Notes: generated by a model not told the origin, from the sequence alone. DNA of 64,000 nucleotides from Neoceratodus forsteri (GCA_016271365.2 JADMNL010000028.1:100350001-100414000), one strand, 5' to 3'. Counted from the stretch's first letter, positions 1-12,075 are shown. A program made the numbers and translations.

Positions 1-570
1 AGTCATTTTGATTACTGCAGTGCCTCTGTCTAGGGCTGCTGGGGTGGATATCCGCCGCTTGTAGCTTGTGCAGAACCACGGCGGCCAGGTTGTTCACTGG
101 AATCTCTAGATCCAGTCTATAGCACCTGTGCTGCACGAACTGCACTGGCTGCCTATACAGTGGCGGATCACCTTCAAGATTGCATTTCTAACCTATGAGG
201 CCCTCACAATTTGGGATCTGACTACCTGAAAGAACTCCTGGTGTCTTACTACCCTCCCTCCACTCCGCTCCTCTGATGAGGGATTGCTAGAGATTCCCAG
301 GGTATATTTAAGACATCTGGAGGAAGATCTTTTGCCTTTATGGCACCTACCTTGTGGAATTCTCTACCTCGCCAGATACTAGATAATGTGTCCATGGAAA
401 GTTTTAAAAATCTCTGAAAACATTCCTATTTAATGAGTATGCTTAGGACTTGATAAATGACTGATACTAGTGTGTTATTAGTTTTAATGATTTTAAATTG
501 TATTATATTTGAGTTATATGGAATATTGTAAAAGCTCCCTGAGCCTAGGAAGGGCGCTTTAAACAAATAC
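1..570 (+). mobile_element. L2-clade LINE, 3' end (C-terminal ORF2 and 3' tail)
   Basis: Reading forward with frame changes, the stretch from about 121 gives the C-terminal tail typical of L2 LINE polyproteins: LHELHWLPIQWRITFK, then a segment with LRSSDEGLLEIPRV. It ends near 560 in a short tandem 'actt' tail. Stops and shifts make it a dead fragment, and the 5' part lies outside the window or is truncated. The L2 family is recognised from protein pattern only. Confidence 0.68.
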
Positions 571-1465
571 ATTTTTACTTACTTACTTACTGTACATAGA
601 TGTTGGCATAACTGATACAGTCCAGCAAGTCCCTGCCCCCCCCCACCACACACCACAGAGGGAAGGTGTAATGCAGTATGTTGTAAAGGGAGGAAGAAGT
701 GAGGAAACACCATACAGTGAAATGGGAAAAAGAAAACTACGCTTGGTGCTTCATTCCCTGGTTTAAACTGCAGAGCATACTCACAGCACACCCCAAAGAG
801 CTGTGAGGAGGGACTCATTTGGGATGATGGAATCAGGAAGACAGGTATGTTCCCCAGAGTTCTCCGTATTTTACCATCGCACCTGCATTCCTATGGGACA
901 TCTTTTCCAAGGCAGCAAGTTGTCCTATGGTTAGGAGCCACGCAACTGACGTGGGAATGTCAGGGGACCTCCATTTACATAGGAGCAGACATTTCACCCA
1001 TGGCACTGATGGCAACCACCCATCTTAATAGGGGGGCCATGCTTAGGTAATGAGGGGTTAGATTGCCCAAGGAGGAAGAGTGGACCATCGAGGTGAACCA
1101 CATTACGTAGAATGATGATGCATGCTTGCCTGATGCTCTTACAGAAGCAAGCTATACTGGGACAGGCCCAATTATATATGTGATCTAGGTTTATAGAATT
1201 AGATTCATTTTCTTCTTATTGTTTGAATGTTCTTTGTTTGTGACATTGTAGTGCTCACCATTGCAACAGACTGTGACATCACAAATGGCAATTGTGAGGT
1301 CGGCAGGAGAGTCAGATAATTTTGAAAGACTCACTAAAATAAGTGCTGCATTATCTGCAGTGTTTAGTAGACCGACAGCAGGAAAAGTGGAAAAAATATG
1401 GAAAAAATAGTTAACCCTTGCTGTGCCATGTACAGAGATATCAGTCCAGACTTCTTATGTTCCAA
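571..1465. other. Intergenic/intronic stretch with no gene recognised
   Basis: No coding region is convincing. There is a C-rich run at about 636-645. The bases around 1240-1290 (gcaacagactgtgacatcac) resemble the reverse complement of the core of the MITE at 59248-59694, so an old copy of that family may lie here, but I cannot define its ends. Confidence 0.35.
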
Positions 1466-2240
1466 TTCTTTTTTTTTTTTTTTTGTACTTCAAAGTAAAG
1501 TTTATTGAATGTATCAATGTAAATCATAGTACAGCAGTGTGGTTATATAACACCTCTGGATCTAGACCCCAAACCCAAATATACATTGTTGAAAGTTAAG
1601 AGGCAAAGACAAAGAAGTATTTGAACAATATCATAATAGATGTGCTGCATGTTAGCTATGCTAAGTGATGTTAAACCAGGGCCATACAGTTAGCAGCTTT
1701 CAAGTCTCTAATGTCCGTAAAGTTCTTGAATGGCCCAGAAACCATAAAGCCTCTAACCAGGTGATAGGGATCTATTGATCCAGAGTCTCCCAGGTAGAGC
1801 AGATTCCATTCGAGGCACTTTGGTCTTTTATCAACTGTCCATCTATCAGTAGCATTCTTCTAGTATGTTGTGATTTACAGTAAAAAGTGGGAGGAAAGGT
1901 ACCTGATGGCTCAGACCTACTACATATATGCCCAGCTCCCCCCAAAGTTCAGTACACAAAATACAGAAGGGTTATGTTGTAATTCTGTTAGCAGCCTAAT
2001 AGTTAAAACATAACTGGTGTAAATCTAGTGGTTTTATACTTTAATTGTAGTAGAGAATTTCCCTTTACATGGATACCTGATAAAAGAATAAACCTGTTGA
2101 AAGAATAAAAGATAAGTCCAGCACAGGAGAATGTACTGGTTTTCAGATCTGTCAAATGAAAATACCTGGTTAATGTAGCTGCGTACCAGTTTTTGCCAAT
2201 GCAGTAGTTTTCAGAAACCGCTAATGAAACTATACTCCTG
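1466..2240 (-). mobile_element. Unassigned retroelement 3' end, antisense, with poly(A)
   Basis: A run of 16 T at about 1469-1484 is followed by tttattga, the reverse of a TCAATAAA polyadenylation signal. This is the look of a poly(A)-tailed retroelement inserted on the minus strand. No ORF in the body could be matched to a family, and the distal end is a guess. Confidence 0.35.
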
Positions 2241-2267
2241 CTAATGAAATAAATTTGACCTACAGTT

Positions 2268-2600
2268 AGGCAGTATGTTTAACAGGGCTGCACTGCACCA
2301 TTCAACTTCTGAGGTGCCGTCTTTTGGATTAGACATTAAACCGAGGTCCCATCTGCCTGGATTGGTGGTAGTTAAGGTGGATGTTAAAGATCCCATGGCA
2401 CTTATCGAAAAGAGATGGGGAATTTCCCCTGGTGTCCTGGCCAAATTTCCCTCATTCACTCAAAATACCACCAACAGCTTACTCTGATTCAAGGACAGTT
2501 GGCATTCATCTGTATCCCCCTCCCCCGGGTCGTGCCTGAAAATAGGCAGAATCTGTCTAGTGCACTTACCCGGTCAACAAAAAACTGAATAAATAAAAAT
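2268..2600 (+). mobile_element. tRNA-derived SINE copy, head missing
   Basis: The central block (gtgccgtcttttgg, agacattaaaccgaggtccc, gatgttaaagatcccatggc) matches the SINE at 25079-25338. The tail (accaccaacagctta, gcctgaaaataggcagaat, ggtcaacaaaaaactgaata) matches 31423-31560. The core resembles a conserved SINE core found in many vertebrates and other animals (HE1/MetaSINE type), which I recall from memory. The tRNA-like head present at 25085-25155 is absent here. Confidence 0.68.
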
Positions 2601-2819
2601 TTCAATAGTCTAGATATGTAGCATTCTGTTTTATTGGGTTGCGCCTACCGCTCCAGAATCCTTGAAAAAAATATGCTGTATATTTTAGTCTTAAATATTG
2701 TTGGTAGGGGAAGCACATACATGTAAATAAATAGGGAGCAATACCAGTTTTAATTAAAAAGCTCTCTACTTTTTTTGATAATGTCCTCATTTTCCTAATG
2801 TTTAATTTAGCAGTTGCTT

Positions 2820-3016
2820 GATTTTTTTAATTGTTTAACCAGGAGTAGCATACTAAGCTGAAAGCTTGTTTACAGGTGCGAACTGGGAGTACAGGGAAGT
2901 TAAGTGACTTGCTCAGGGTCACACAGTATGCAAGTGGGGGCTGTGGGATTCAAACCCAGGTCTCCAGATTTGTAGCTCAGAGCTTTAAACTACTGCGCTA
3001 TACTGCCTCCCTGAAA
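2820..3016 (-). mobile_element. MIR/CORE-type SINE, antisense
   Basis: The block acttgctcagggtcacacag followed by gggattcaaacccaggtct and actgcgctatactgcctcc is the reverse complement of the MIR family pattern (tRNA-like B box and the 'tgtgaccttgggcaagt' segment). A close second copy lies at 34915-35106 in the same orientation. Confidence 0.75.
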
Positions 3017-3087
3017 AAAAAAAGTTTCCATTTCCAGGTTATTCAATCAAGGTCTCCCAAATTAATTTCTAATATTTTTATGTGAGT

Positions 3088-3936
3088 ATATAGAAACACA
3101 GACTTTGATGGCAGATAAGGACCTCTTGGCCCACCTAGTCTGCCCATTTCCCTACCTAGAGGATAAGCTGCAGATCCTATTTAACCAACAGCCTATTTCT
3201 TCCTACTGCCACAAAAATTGTCTTATGTCTGTCCCATGCATTCTTGAATTCTCCCACAGTTTTAGACCCCACAACCTCCTCAGGAAGGCTGTTCCATGCA
3301 TCCACCGCCCTCTCTGTGAAAAAATACTTCCTCACATTGCCCCGAGCCATTCCCCCTCTATCTTCAAATTGTGTTCCCTTGTTCTTGCACATCTCTTTTT
3401 CTGAAAGATGCTACCCTCTTGGACTTTGTTGATTCCACTGAGGTACTTAAAAGTTTCTATCATGTCCCCCCTCTCCCTCCTTTCCTCAAGAGTATACATT
3501 AAGCTTCTTTAGTCTCTTCTTGTATGGCTTCTCTTGTAGACCCTGCACCATTTTAGTTGCCCTCCTCTGAACTGCCTCTATCCTGTCTGTGTCCTTGTGG
3601 AGATCGGTCTCCAGAACTGGAGCATGATACTCAGATGAGGTCTCACCAACTGTCTGTACAGAGGGATAACAACTTCCTGCTTTCTACTGGTGATGCCTCT
3701 TCCTATACATCCCAGTATCCCCCCAGTCCTCCCTACCGCCTTCTCACATTGCTTGCCAACCTTATGGTCGTCTGATATGATTACCCCCAGGTCCCTTTCC
3801 ATTATTGTTGTTGTTACTACCTCTCCCCCCAATTGTGTAATCTTCCCCTCTAATCTAATGGGGATGTGTGCTACCTCTGGATGCTGCAGCAATGGTGGTG
3901 CTCTCCTAGTCTGATCCCTTTAACTTTTTCCAACCT
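3088..3936 (-). mobile_element. CR1-type LINE 3' end
   Basis: On the minus strand the reading gives the CR1 reverse transcriptase C-terminal signature: ERDLGVIISDDHKVGKQCE, then ILGCIGRGITSRKQEVVIPL, LVRPHL and QFWRP. Further along come FFTERAVDAWNSLPEEVVGS and FKNAWDRHK. The 3' end lies at about 3088-3110 (agacttt..gcagataaggacctcttggcccacctagtctgccca). The same 3' end recurs at 10.2-11.0, 12.9-13.5 and 53.1-53.8 kb. It abuts the Tx1-like LINE RT at about 3940. Confidence 0.85.
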
Positions 3937-4354
3937 TTGTTTGTGCTTCAGCTATACAGGCATATTCTGAAAAGATATGCACAACACTCGGTGCTAAGGA
4001 GGTGTCTTTCAGAACTAAGCAAATGTCATCAGCACATGCCATGACTTTAAACAGGAGTCTAAAAGGACATACCTGTACTCATGCAATGGTCGGGCATTTA
4101 TAATTTTCTTAAACAGTGTCTAGGGAAAATATACTGGAGAGGACTAAGAGAACAACCTTGCCTGACCCTCTTTTCTCATTAATTATTTTTCCTGTCCAGC
4201 CACTCACTGCTTGCAGTATAAAGAATGTTCTATAGACTGTAGTAATCCATTGTACTAATCTGGTGGGTATTCCATAGTGTATCAGAACTTGAAACATATA
4301 CTTAATTATACCATGCACCTCAGAAAGCAACCAATCAGAATGGCAGACTGGCAC

Positions 4355-5160
4355 CTTACCTCCATTGTAAATCCTCTAATAATCACCGATAAAGGTGCCA
4401 ATAATACATGTTTAAAAAAAACAGTCTGACCCTGAAATCTAAGACTCAACATCACCGTCTTGCTTCCCGCTAACCGATTCAAACAACCTCTGTACATCAC
4501 AAACAAAAATACCTGTAAGCTCTCAGTGTCTAATCTTAAGCAGCCTTTCTGTTTCCCCGCAACCACTTCCACCTGGCTCTGCTTCCATTCCTGTACAATT
4601 CTCTCTCCCCCACACAGTCCCTGTCTCTTTTTAAAATCCCCGCTCTTCCTCTATCAATGGCAGTACGGAAAAAAAAATAAAACTGCAAAGAACTTCCGAT
4701 GACTGTAACAGATTCCCCCCGAGTCCATTTTCATGATGCAGACATTAACCCGGAAGCTCCATGATGGCAACACAGTGGGTCACAACATGTCCAGAAGAGG
4801 GAACACCTCCGGTTTCTCCACATGCCACAACAGTCCCTCAGCCTGCTACACCATCACTTTCTCCTGCAGCTCCCAATTCAAACTCCGCGGGCCCTTAACA
4901 GCAACTCGGCCATCCAGTCCTGCCGGCAACAAAACGCAGCATCACAAGCAAGCAACCAATATGAATATGCAGGTTGCAGCTTGAACTGCAACAACATAAA
5001 GAAACCTCCAAAAGGCAAACATGGTAGGCTATAAACGTTTTCTATGTGCATATTTTGAAATATAAATCTTACATAAGGCACTATTTTTTCAGCGTAAGCT
5101 TATTTCTCTGAAAACATTATTTTTAGTACATAAAAAAATATACCTGTTTTAAAAGAACTC
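4355..5160. other. Unassigned insertion-like stretch between two RT blocks
   Basis: The RT reading frame of LINE copy A is lost here and resumes at about 4354. The sequence has no ORF that I recognise and no clear terminal repeats. It may be an inserted element or diverged RT. Confidence 0.3.
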
Positions 5161-5185
5161 ATCCATGGTATATCTATGGTATAAT

Positions 5186-5318
5186 GCAATAAGCCACTTG
5201 GGGGATGGATGGGTTACTAGGGGTTCCATGGGGATTTACCACTCGGTTGTACTCTCGCTGGCAAACCACTCCAGCCATGGAATCCTCCATAACCCACAAT
5301 TCCCTCGTGGCTTATTGC
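5186..5318. mobile_element. Short palindromic MITE
   Basis: gcaataagccac at 5186-5197 faces gtggcttattgc at 5307-5318. Inside, gatgggttactagg..ttccatgg pairs with ccatggaatcctccataaccc. The loop is about 40 bases. No transposase is encoded. It falls in the RT region of LINE copy A. The target-site duplication is not obvious. Confidence 0.6.
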
Positions 5319-6112
5319 TTAAGTAACCCTTTTAGAAGCTTTTTGCTCATCTTATCATAGTAAAACCCTTCTGTCTCCCACAGTTACTCTTTCTAGCACT
5401 CCTCTCATGACAAATAACTTGTCATATATGGATCTATGTGGTACGGCACATGATTGAAATGGGAATTTTTACTGTGGATTCAATATATGAAAGATGCTGG
5501 GCCAATATCCCAGTTAGAATCTTCATGTCACTGTTTAGAAGACTTAGCGGTCATCATTTGCAAGATCTGCTTTGTCTTCTTTTGTTTATGTAAAAAGATA
5601 AGCATTGCTTGACTCCTGGACCGTGGTGCGTTATCTGAGTCCGACATTTCATTAAACAATAGCATTAGTTGTGGTCCTGATTGCTTTGCATAGGCTTTAT
5701 AAAATTGTGGGGTGAGGCCATCCAGACCTAGGGTCATATTGTTATTGGGCTGTTTGATAGCCTGTAAAACTTCCTCCAAAGTAACTGGGGGTAGTGTGTT
5801 GCTTTTTTTTATGCTTTGGGTTACCTTTGAGTGGAAAAGAAGGAAATGTCCCATGCCACATCAGGAAGAAGACAAAAATAAGTTCAACGTAAGAAACTAC
5901 TGTATTCAGGATATCTCCTGGTTCTGTATAAATGTTATCAGTGGGTGATCTTACACAAGACATGTTCGTTTTGGTTACATGATCCTGACAGCCTTTAAAT
6001 ATACCTAAATCCTGCTTTTCACTGGTCCCAGATTGTAATTCCTGCGTTAAAGATAAAGCTTTATTGTATTGGTAGGTATATTTCTCCTGCTTGACTAAAT
6101 TTATTTGCTCCC

Positions 6113-6434
6113 TTAAGGAAAGTGGCCAAAGCGTGGGCTTCCTCGGTTTAGCTCTGACCAGTAAGAGCAGGATTTTCGTGCACGCAACTTGCTGTATTTA
6201 CATTTTTAAAACTCGGAACCGGAGTATGGAGGAGGCAGGGGGTTCCATTTGCTGAAATGGTGCGGCGCACACCGTTTCAGCAAATGGAGCTGTCCCTGCC
6301 TCCTCCATACTTCCGGTTCCCGAGTTTTAAAAATGTATACAGAGTTGACAGTAATCCTATTCATTGGTCAGAGCTAAACCGGAGGGTAAGCTGTCTGAGG
6401 GAGGGAGCCCACGCTCTTGGCTGCTTTCCTTTAA
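6113..6434. mobile_element. T2-type MITE (TTAA target), near-perfect palindrome
   Basis: The ends are ttaaggaaagtggccaa and ttggctgctttcctttaa, inverted repeats flush with TTAA on both sides. The arms pair over about 150 bases. Near the centre, ggaggcagggggttccatttg faces caaatggagctgtccctgcc around a short loop at about 6263-6272. T2 MITEs described in Xenopus carry TTAAAGGRR ends and duplicate TTAA. The left end here has lost one A. Inserted in copy A of the Tx1-like LINE. Confidence 0.75.
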
Positions 6435-6544
6435 ATCACACTTCTGTTCATGCATGGTGGAAATTAAATTATTTAAGAGAGCTCACGATTTTAAATATTG
6501 TAGGTATTTGGAGTGACATTCCTGTTTTGCGTCTTTATGAAAAC

Positions 6545-7815
6545 AATTGTTAAAAATTAGCTTTTGTCACTTCCCACCAATCTAGTAAAGTAGGATAAGT
6601 ACATATGACTGATTTTGGGGCACTGTACAATTTATACTGTTTTGCATCGATTTTCTCATTTTCTAGTAGATTATTGTTAAAGCGCCAAAAACGTGATTTC
6701 TTATGTAGTATTTCTGTATGCAGATAGCCACTGTATATAAGAGCCAAATTATCTGAAGTCTCAGCTGCAATAGTGGGAGTCCCTTTTACAGTTATGCCTT
6801 TAGAGAAAAACAAGATATTTATTTTATTTTTTTTTTTTTAAATAATCAATCTGAGTTTCCAGAGTTCCCCTGGAATAAGTTTTGCCACCAGACTTATGTC
6901 CACATTATACCCATCACATACACATGCAGTATGCACCATATTTAAAAAACATTTGTATCACTAAATAGTTTTCTAGCCTGTAAGCCTCTATCCTCTGTTG
7001 AAAGTCCACAGTTAAAGGCCCCCCACCCCATAATAATCAATTTATTTGTGTGTAGGTAAGGTTGTATTTGCTTGAAGAAGGCTACTCTAGTTGCAACTGA
7101 TTGAGGAGGGTATATATTAAAGGAATAATGCATGACAGGGTGTGTGTCGTGCTGGGATAACGCCATGCCTGGGGGGGGGGTTGGGCACAAGGCCGCAGGG
7201 CGAGTGTGTCCAATGCCCCAGGCGTGGCATTATCCCAAACTGCATTATTCCTATTATACAATGGCTCATTGTTATATATAAAATAAAAAAATAATTTTAG
7301 AGAATGTTTTTATTAGTGTGGAAAATTATTTTTGTTTCTTAAGAGGAGATGCAAAAAAGCTCTAGCTCCAAAAAATCATCTGCAGGTTCACAGTGAGGCT
7401 GAGACTAGACCCATGATGTTGTACTGGGATAACACCATGGATCCAGCCCAAGACTGACCAATCACAGTCCAAGATTCTTTCTTGCCATTGTATAATAATA
7501 AAGGGCACTGCTGGTCCATATAATTCACATTGAGTAGTTATACTCTACCAGGAGAGAGATGTACTAATTTGTGCACTGTGAAGTCGGTTCCTTTAAACAC
7601 TATACCAATACCATTGCAGGTATCCATCCCCTGTGACCAGAAGCATGCCCTTGAATCCCAAAACCTTTTTACCTCTGATTTCATGTAGGGTTATGATTTT
7701 GGTATCTTGAAGAAAAATTATATTACTGGGTAATGAATCCAGAAGTGAAAAAGCTGTCAAACATTTTTATAACCTTTAATACTATTCACATTTAAGATTA
7801 TGGGGCTAAGGGTCC
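6545..7815 (-). pseudogene. Tx1-like LINE ORF2 endonuclease domain, broken
   Basis: Minus-strand fragments read PIILNVN near 7800, then FNIYPPQSVATRVAFFKQIQ and LIIMGWGAFNCGLSTEDRG at 7130-6970. The second corresponds to the family's GGDFNCGL metal-binding motif, here disrupted. A later fragment (6813-6550) has WRFNNNLLENEK. In intact elements this APE-type domain nicks the target DNA. A MITE at 7111-7250 and a second palindromic piece to about 7500 lie inside it. Confidence 0.6.
7111..7250. mobile_element. T2-type MITE (TTAA target), palindromic
   Basis: Starts ttaaaggaataatgcatgac and ends tgcattattcctatta, so the ends are inverted repeats, one with a degenerate TTAA. Internal arms also pair (gggataacgccatgcctgg with ccaggcgtggcattatccc). 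It lies inside the copy A endonuclease. The 7251-7500 stretch has a further inverted pair (tattatacaatgg and ccattgtataata) and may be a second palindromic element. Confidence 0.55.
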
Positions 7816-8494
7816 CTATACACATTTAAATGTAGTAAGTAGGAGGTTACAGTGGTCTTATTCTGGAAGGAAATCTGTTCTGCCCTTGGGATGTTTAACA
7901 GTCAAGTCTAAGCCTGTGAGCCCTTTCTTTTTTGTTGCAAGCTGTCTGAGCTCAGCCCTGCTTGCTCCCCTCGGCCCCCTCCTCACCCCACCTGGGACTT
8001 ACCTCCTCAGAGGTGATAACCCCTGGATTGCCCCCCAAGGTGGGTCCGCTTCACCGGTGCAATACTCACGACAGCGGAGTAAGGGTGCCAGCAGGAAATG
8101 TCACCGACCTTGCCTCTCTGGCTTGCCCCCCAGAGTGAGGCCCAGAGACGAACTGGCTGTCATGGAGGACATAATAGATTAGCTAAGGGAGAGTCCTGGA
8201 GAGTGATCAGGGCCAGGAGGCAGTAGGGCATCATAGAAGGCAGTCACATTTTTCCCTTTTTTTTTGAAGGAGGAGGAGGTGTGATATGCAACGACGCCAG
8301 CGTCCACATGCCTCCTAAGTAATCTAGGCACTGGTCACTACAAGACCCCCAGCCTCTGCCAGGGATTCGACTTGTGCTGGACACACAGCCCCCTCCCTCC
8401 AAAGAAGGAGAGTCATCCCTAGGATGCTCAATCCTTCTCCCCCGGGCCGGTCTTCCAACTTCCTAGGTCCATTCCCTGACTCAGGACATCGGTG

Positions 8495-10107
8495 TCAGAG
8501 CCGGACACTATGCTGCTGCTGGTAGCCAGCTTGACTGTGAGTCCTTCCTGTAGGATGAATTATCCTGTTCAGAGAGGGGAGGCTTGGAGTCACCAGCCTC
8601 CCATTCCGTGTCACCACATTTTCTTTTCCTGCATAAAGCCAGAAATCTAGTTCTAGTTGTAGTAGCAGGTGGTGTCTCTGGTTTACATTTCTGCTTACTT
8701 GTACTACCTTGTTTTTGTGAGGGACCATTGTCATATCTTTGTCATCAGGAGGTGGGGGTGGCATTTGGTGTGAGGACTAATCATGTCCACAGTTTCTGCA
8801 GCTGCTACTCTATCTGTGGAAGCATCTTGTTCCAGGGGTATATGTGTCATAGAAGATGGTGGCAGAAGCAGTTTCTTGCATAGCCTGGGGATGGGGGGTG
8901 CTTACCTGTTTCTACTGGGAAGGGATCCTGAGGTACAGGATTAAGAGGAGCTGGGTAGGTGGGTCCTGCCATGTCTTGTGCCATGAGGGTCTGATCCAAG
9001 GAGAATTCTACTAGAGTGAGGGAGTGGATACTTCTGGGTGGGAGGCTGAGCCTCCAGAATGTAGAAGTCTGTGATTTACTATACATGGTCTTGGCCTGGC
9101 TGTTTGTGACAACATCCTCCTGGTCCCGGGCCACATGGCTGACTCTGCTGTGAGTGGCATAAGAACATTGTTTGTATGAATGCCTCACTTCCTCACATAA
9201 ATTGCACTAGAAGGGGCATTGTAGACCGACATTACCATATTGCGTACTTAAGTTACATTTGAGTTTATCACACACATAGCTTAAGTGTGTCATTGCCTGT
9301 TCATGGTTGCAGTGGTAAAAATACAGCCCTCGATCCCTGCTAATGTGAAAGCTCCCTGGTAGGTGTCGATCACCATTATTAGCCTGCTGGCACTTCACTC
9401 GCATTTTCCATCTTCCTGTCCAAACCAGATCCCTGTCCAATATACCAGTAGGGCAGCCTTCCACTTCACAGTGTTGGTGCAGCCAGTGTAAGACATCCTC
9501 AGTGTTGACCCACTGGTTGTGAAACAGAATGGCAATCATCTTAATAGTTGGCTTAATAAGTGATATCTCCATGAAAGGGTCAGACACTAGGAGTCTTGAA
9601 GTGCATTCTGTTTGCCCCAATTTCTCCAGTGTAGCCACAGTTTTAAAACTGATGTCATACATCATTTCCCTGGCAACATGTATGAGGTCTTACAAATTGG
9701 CTGCCACAAACCCCACAAAAGATAGCTTCTAATAAAGTCCTGATAATGTACACCCTTGTTCGGATTCGTGGGAAGGCCTCCTCTATATTTTAGTCTGATG
9801 ACAGTCTGTGTTTGCATAGGTTCGCCATGTGCAGCGAACAAGTCTGCCATTTTACATTATTTTTTTAGGCTGTCCCTCTCGTTGCCTCATTCTGTTCTTC
9901 TTCTTACTTGGTATCGCCTACTATAGAAGTCCAACCCCAGCAGTTATATCCATATGTCTCTCCCCAGGGCCTTACCCCTTAGGAGCCCTCCCCCATGATG
10001 TCTGTTTCATTTGGGGTCTCCTGATGCTGATGTGATGGTGATTCTGCTGGGCTAGAACCCGAGCCCTCCCCACCGAGGTTGCTATTACCAGTTCCTGAGC
10101 TACGTGA
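8495..10107 (-). pseudogene. Tx1-like LINE ORF1 (gag-like nucleic-acid-binding protein), broken
   Basis: Reverse reading starts near 10107 (MVLPSRSSGTG) and runs through RLKYRGGLPTNPNKG, YDISFKTVATLEKLG, TEDVLHWLHQHCEVEG and DLVWTGRWKMRVKCQ, then a Cys-rich stretch. The same layout is seen in copy B (RLRYRGGLQEHPDR, DYFDISFKKLL, GDILFWLGKKCDVLG, GIWTGNWRFKVKLQ). Tx1-group ORF1 proteins carry this block before CCHC zinc knuckles and bind the element RNA. The best single frame is 152 codons (9207-9665); the rest needs frame changes. The family is inferred from shared layout, not from a search. Confidence 0.6.
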
Positions 10108-10214
10108 GGGTAGAACCATAATCAATATAATCTTTATTACAGAATTGTTTTCCAAGATCAGCAGTAAACAGTAAAATCAGATAAACAATGTCTTCCATAT
10201 GGGTCTAAAAGTAG

Positions 10215-11038
10215 CACAATTTGATCTTGAGTCAGTTAAAATTCAATGTAAAGAAGTGCAAGATAATGCATATGGGGCATAAAAACCTTGGAACAACATA
10301 TCATTTGGGGTATGAAGGATATAGCATGCACCAAGCAGGAAAGGGACCTTGGGGTTATCATCTCTGATGACCTCAAGGTAGGTGAAACAGTGCGACAAGG
10401 CAGCAGGTAAAGCAAATAGGATGCTGGGATGCATAGGCAGGGGCATCACCAGCAGGAAAAGGGAGGTCATAATTCCACTATACAAGACACTAGTGAGGTC
10501 CCACCTGGAGTACAGTGTACAGTTCTGGAGACCTTACCTACGTAAGGTAATAGAGTAGAGAAGGTTCAGAAGAGGGCAACAAAGATAGTACAGGGACTGC
10601 ATCACAGGTCCTATGAGGACAGGTTGAAGGACTTGAATATGTACTCCCTGGAGGAGAGAAGGGAGAGAGGGGATATAATGGAGTCATACAAGTATCTTAC
10701 AGGGAGGAACAGGGTGCAGGAATAAACTATTTTTCAGTGAAAAAGATGTTCCAGGACTAGAGGGTGTGGATGAAGTTGGAGGGAGGGCATTCAGAGGAAA
10801 CGTGAGGAAGAATTTCTTCACAGAACGGGGGGTGGACAAGTGGAACACCCTGCCAGAGGAAGTGGTGGGGGCTGAAACAATCACAGGATTTAGAAGCATG
10901 GGATAAACATAAGGAATTCTGGAGGTCAGGGTAAGGGCAACAGACTTCTAGGAAAACATAAAGTGAACTTACAAGCTCAAATGGGACATACATGGGCTAT
11001 AGGCCCTTATCTGCCGACAGTGTCTATGTAACAAGTAA
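10215..11038 (+). mobile_element. CR1-type LINE 3' end
   Basis: Forward sequence matches the reverse complement of the copy at 3088-3936: ggaccttggggttatcatctctgatgac, aggatgctgggatgcataggcaggg, gtgaggtcccacctggagtac, and the 3' end ataggcccttatctgccgacagtgtctatgta near 11000-11030. It encodes the RT C-terminal region, broken by frameshifts. Confidence 0.82.
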
Positions 11039-11940
11039 CAATAAAAGGCCATTATCTCCATACAGCATTTATAGGTCTATAAAGGGACCTCCTGGCTATG
11101 GCACAGCTCGAGAGATAGTTTACCCGTTATTCTGGGGTTGTCTCTTATAAATGATGACTATGAGGGAGGCGCCTTTGAAGTTTCCCATCATGCAGTTTGG
11201 GGGGAAGGGACAGGGATCTCAGCAGGAAAGCATAGTAGGGATCAGGACAAGACTTTTGGCTTGCGGTGAGTCTAGTGTAAGTTACTAAGTTATGCAGCCT
11301 GAAACCAGGGGAGCCCTATATGAGGAAGTGAGTAAAAATGGGTCACCAGTCTAGTCAGCACGTCCATCCCACAAATCAAGTAAAAGGGTTGGGTCCTTAC
11401 TCATGGCGTACAGAAGCCAGCCATTCCTTCTCGAAGTAAAATTCTCTGATCTCTCATTCAGGGAGAATGTGAGTTTCTTCATAAGTTAGATTTGACTAAG
11501 CAGTTGGCACCAGACAGTAATGTCTGACACCCGTGGTGTTAACCAGAGCCTGGTTATGACCTTCCTTGCAGCAGTGACTAGTATTCCAAGAACATATCTA
11601 GAGTTCTGATCCCTAAAGCCCCTCAGGTACTACTGGAGCAAATAAATCTCTGCAGTCAGTCAAAAGGGGTGCACTATATAGTTCTGTCCACTGCTGGTTT
11701 AAATTTCTGAAGAATGGGGTCAGCACTGTGATTTTGTTAATACTAATATTTTGAAAAAAGTGTGATCTGCAGTAACCTAATGGAGAAGAATACTGTATCT
11801 GAATTCTCCTAGCATGGGCTACTCAGAAATCGGTGCCTGACTAAGGCTTATTCAGGAGCCGAAGCACCGGGGTATTTGTTAGGTAAGGTCTATGCACTTT
11901 AGCAGTTCTTTGCACTGTGTTTTGTCACTGAGAATACCAC
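11039..11940. other. Intron stretch without recognised features
   Basis: No ORF, tRNA-like box or paired terminal repeat was found. It contains an aataaaaggcc start and several AT-rich runs only. Confidence 0.35.
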
Positions 11941-12075
11941 CATCTTCTTAATTTGGTTCAGTTTCTGTTGGTTTCCATCTGTATCCCCCCTCCCCCCGAG
12001 ACGAGACTGAAAATATTCAGAATTGCCATGCCCTTCTCTCCTAGTCAACAAGAACTAAATAAAGAAACTGTGGAT
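11941..12075 (+). repeat. SINE/LINE 3' tail fragment
   Basis: The order accaccatcttcttaattt, tttccatctgtatcccccc, gactgaaaatattcagaat, tagtcaacaagaactaaata parallels the tail of the SINEs at 2480-2600 and 31423-31560. Only the tail is present. Confidence 0.5.

Larger units (their letters stand above)
3960..5950 (-). pseudogene. Tx1-like LINE ORF2 reverse transcriptase, broken in two blocks
   Basis: Block one (5950-5320): SPTDNIYTEPGDIL, then VTLEEVLQAIKQPNNN, LGLDGLTPQFYKAYAKQSGP and RSQAMLIFLHK, the usual pre-RT and finger region. Block two (4354-3960): FQVLIHYGIPTRLVQWITTV and GWTGKIINE, followed by KVMACADDICLVL at about 4050-4020, which carries the catalytic Asp pair of RT motif C. The 4355-5160 interval between them gave no RT motif. 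Multiple stops and shifts. Confidence 0.62.
3945..10107 (-). mobile_element. Tx1-like L1 LINE, copy A (old, interrupted)
   Basis: Pieces of one antisense element in the expected order: ORF1 at 10107-8495, a GC-rich inter-ORF region, apurinic endonuclease at about 7815-6545, pre-RT and RT at 5950-5320, and the RT core with its catalytic Asp pair at about 4350-3960. It is cut by three palindromic MITEs (7111-7250, 6113-6434, 5186-5318) and by about 0.8 kb of unassigned sequence at 4355-5160. Many frameshifts and stops show it is dead. The 3' end is missing. Copy B at 25339-31382 is the same family and much better preserved. Confidence 0.72.

Noticed and set aside
9207..9665. 152-codon minus-strand frame considered as a host zinc-finger gene
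   Set aside because: The layout matches ORF1 of the Tx1-like LINE at 29.4-31.3 kb.
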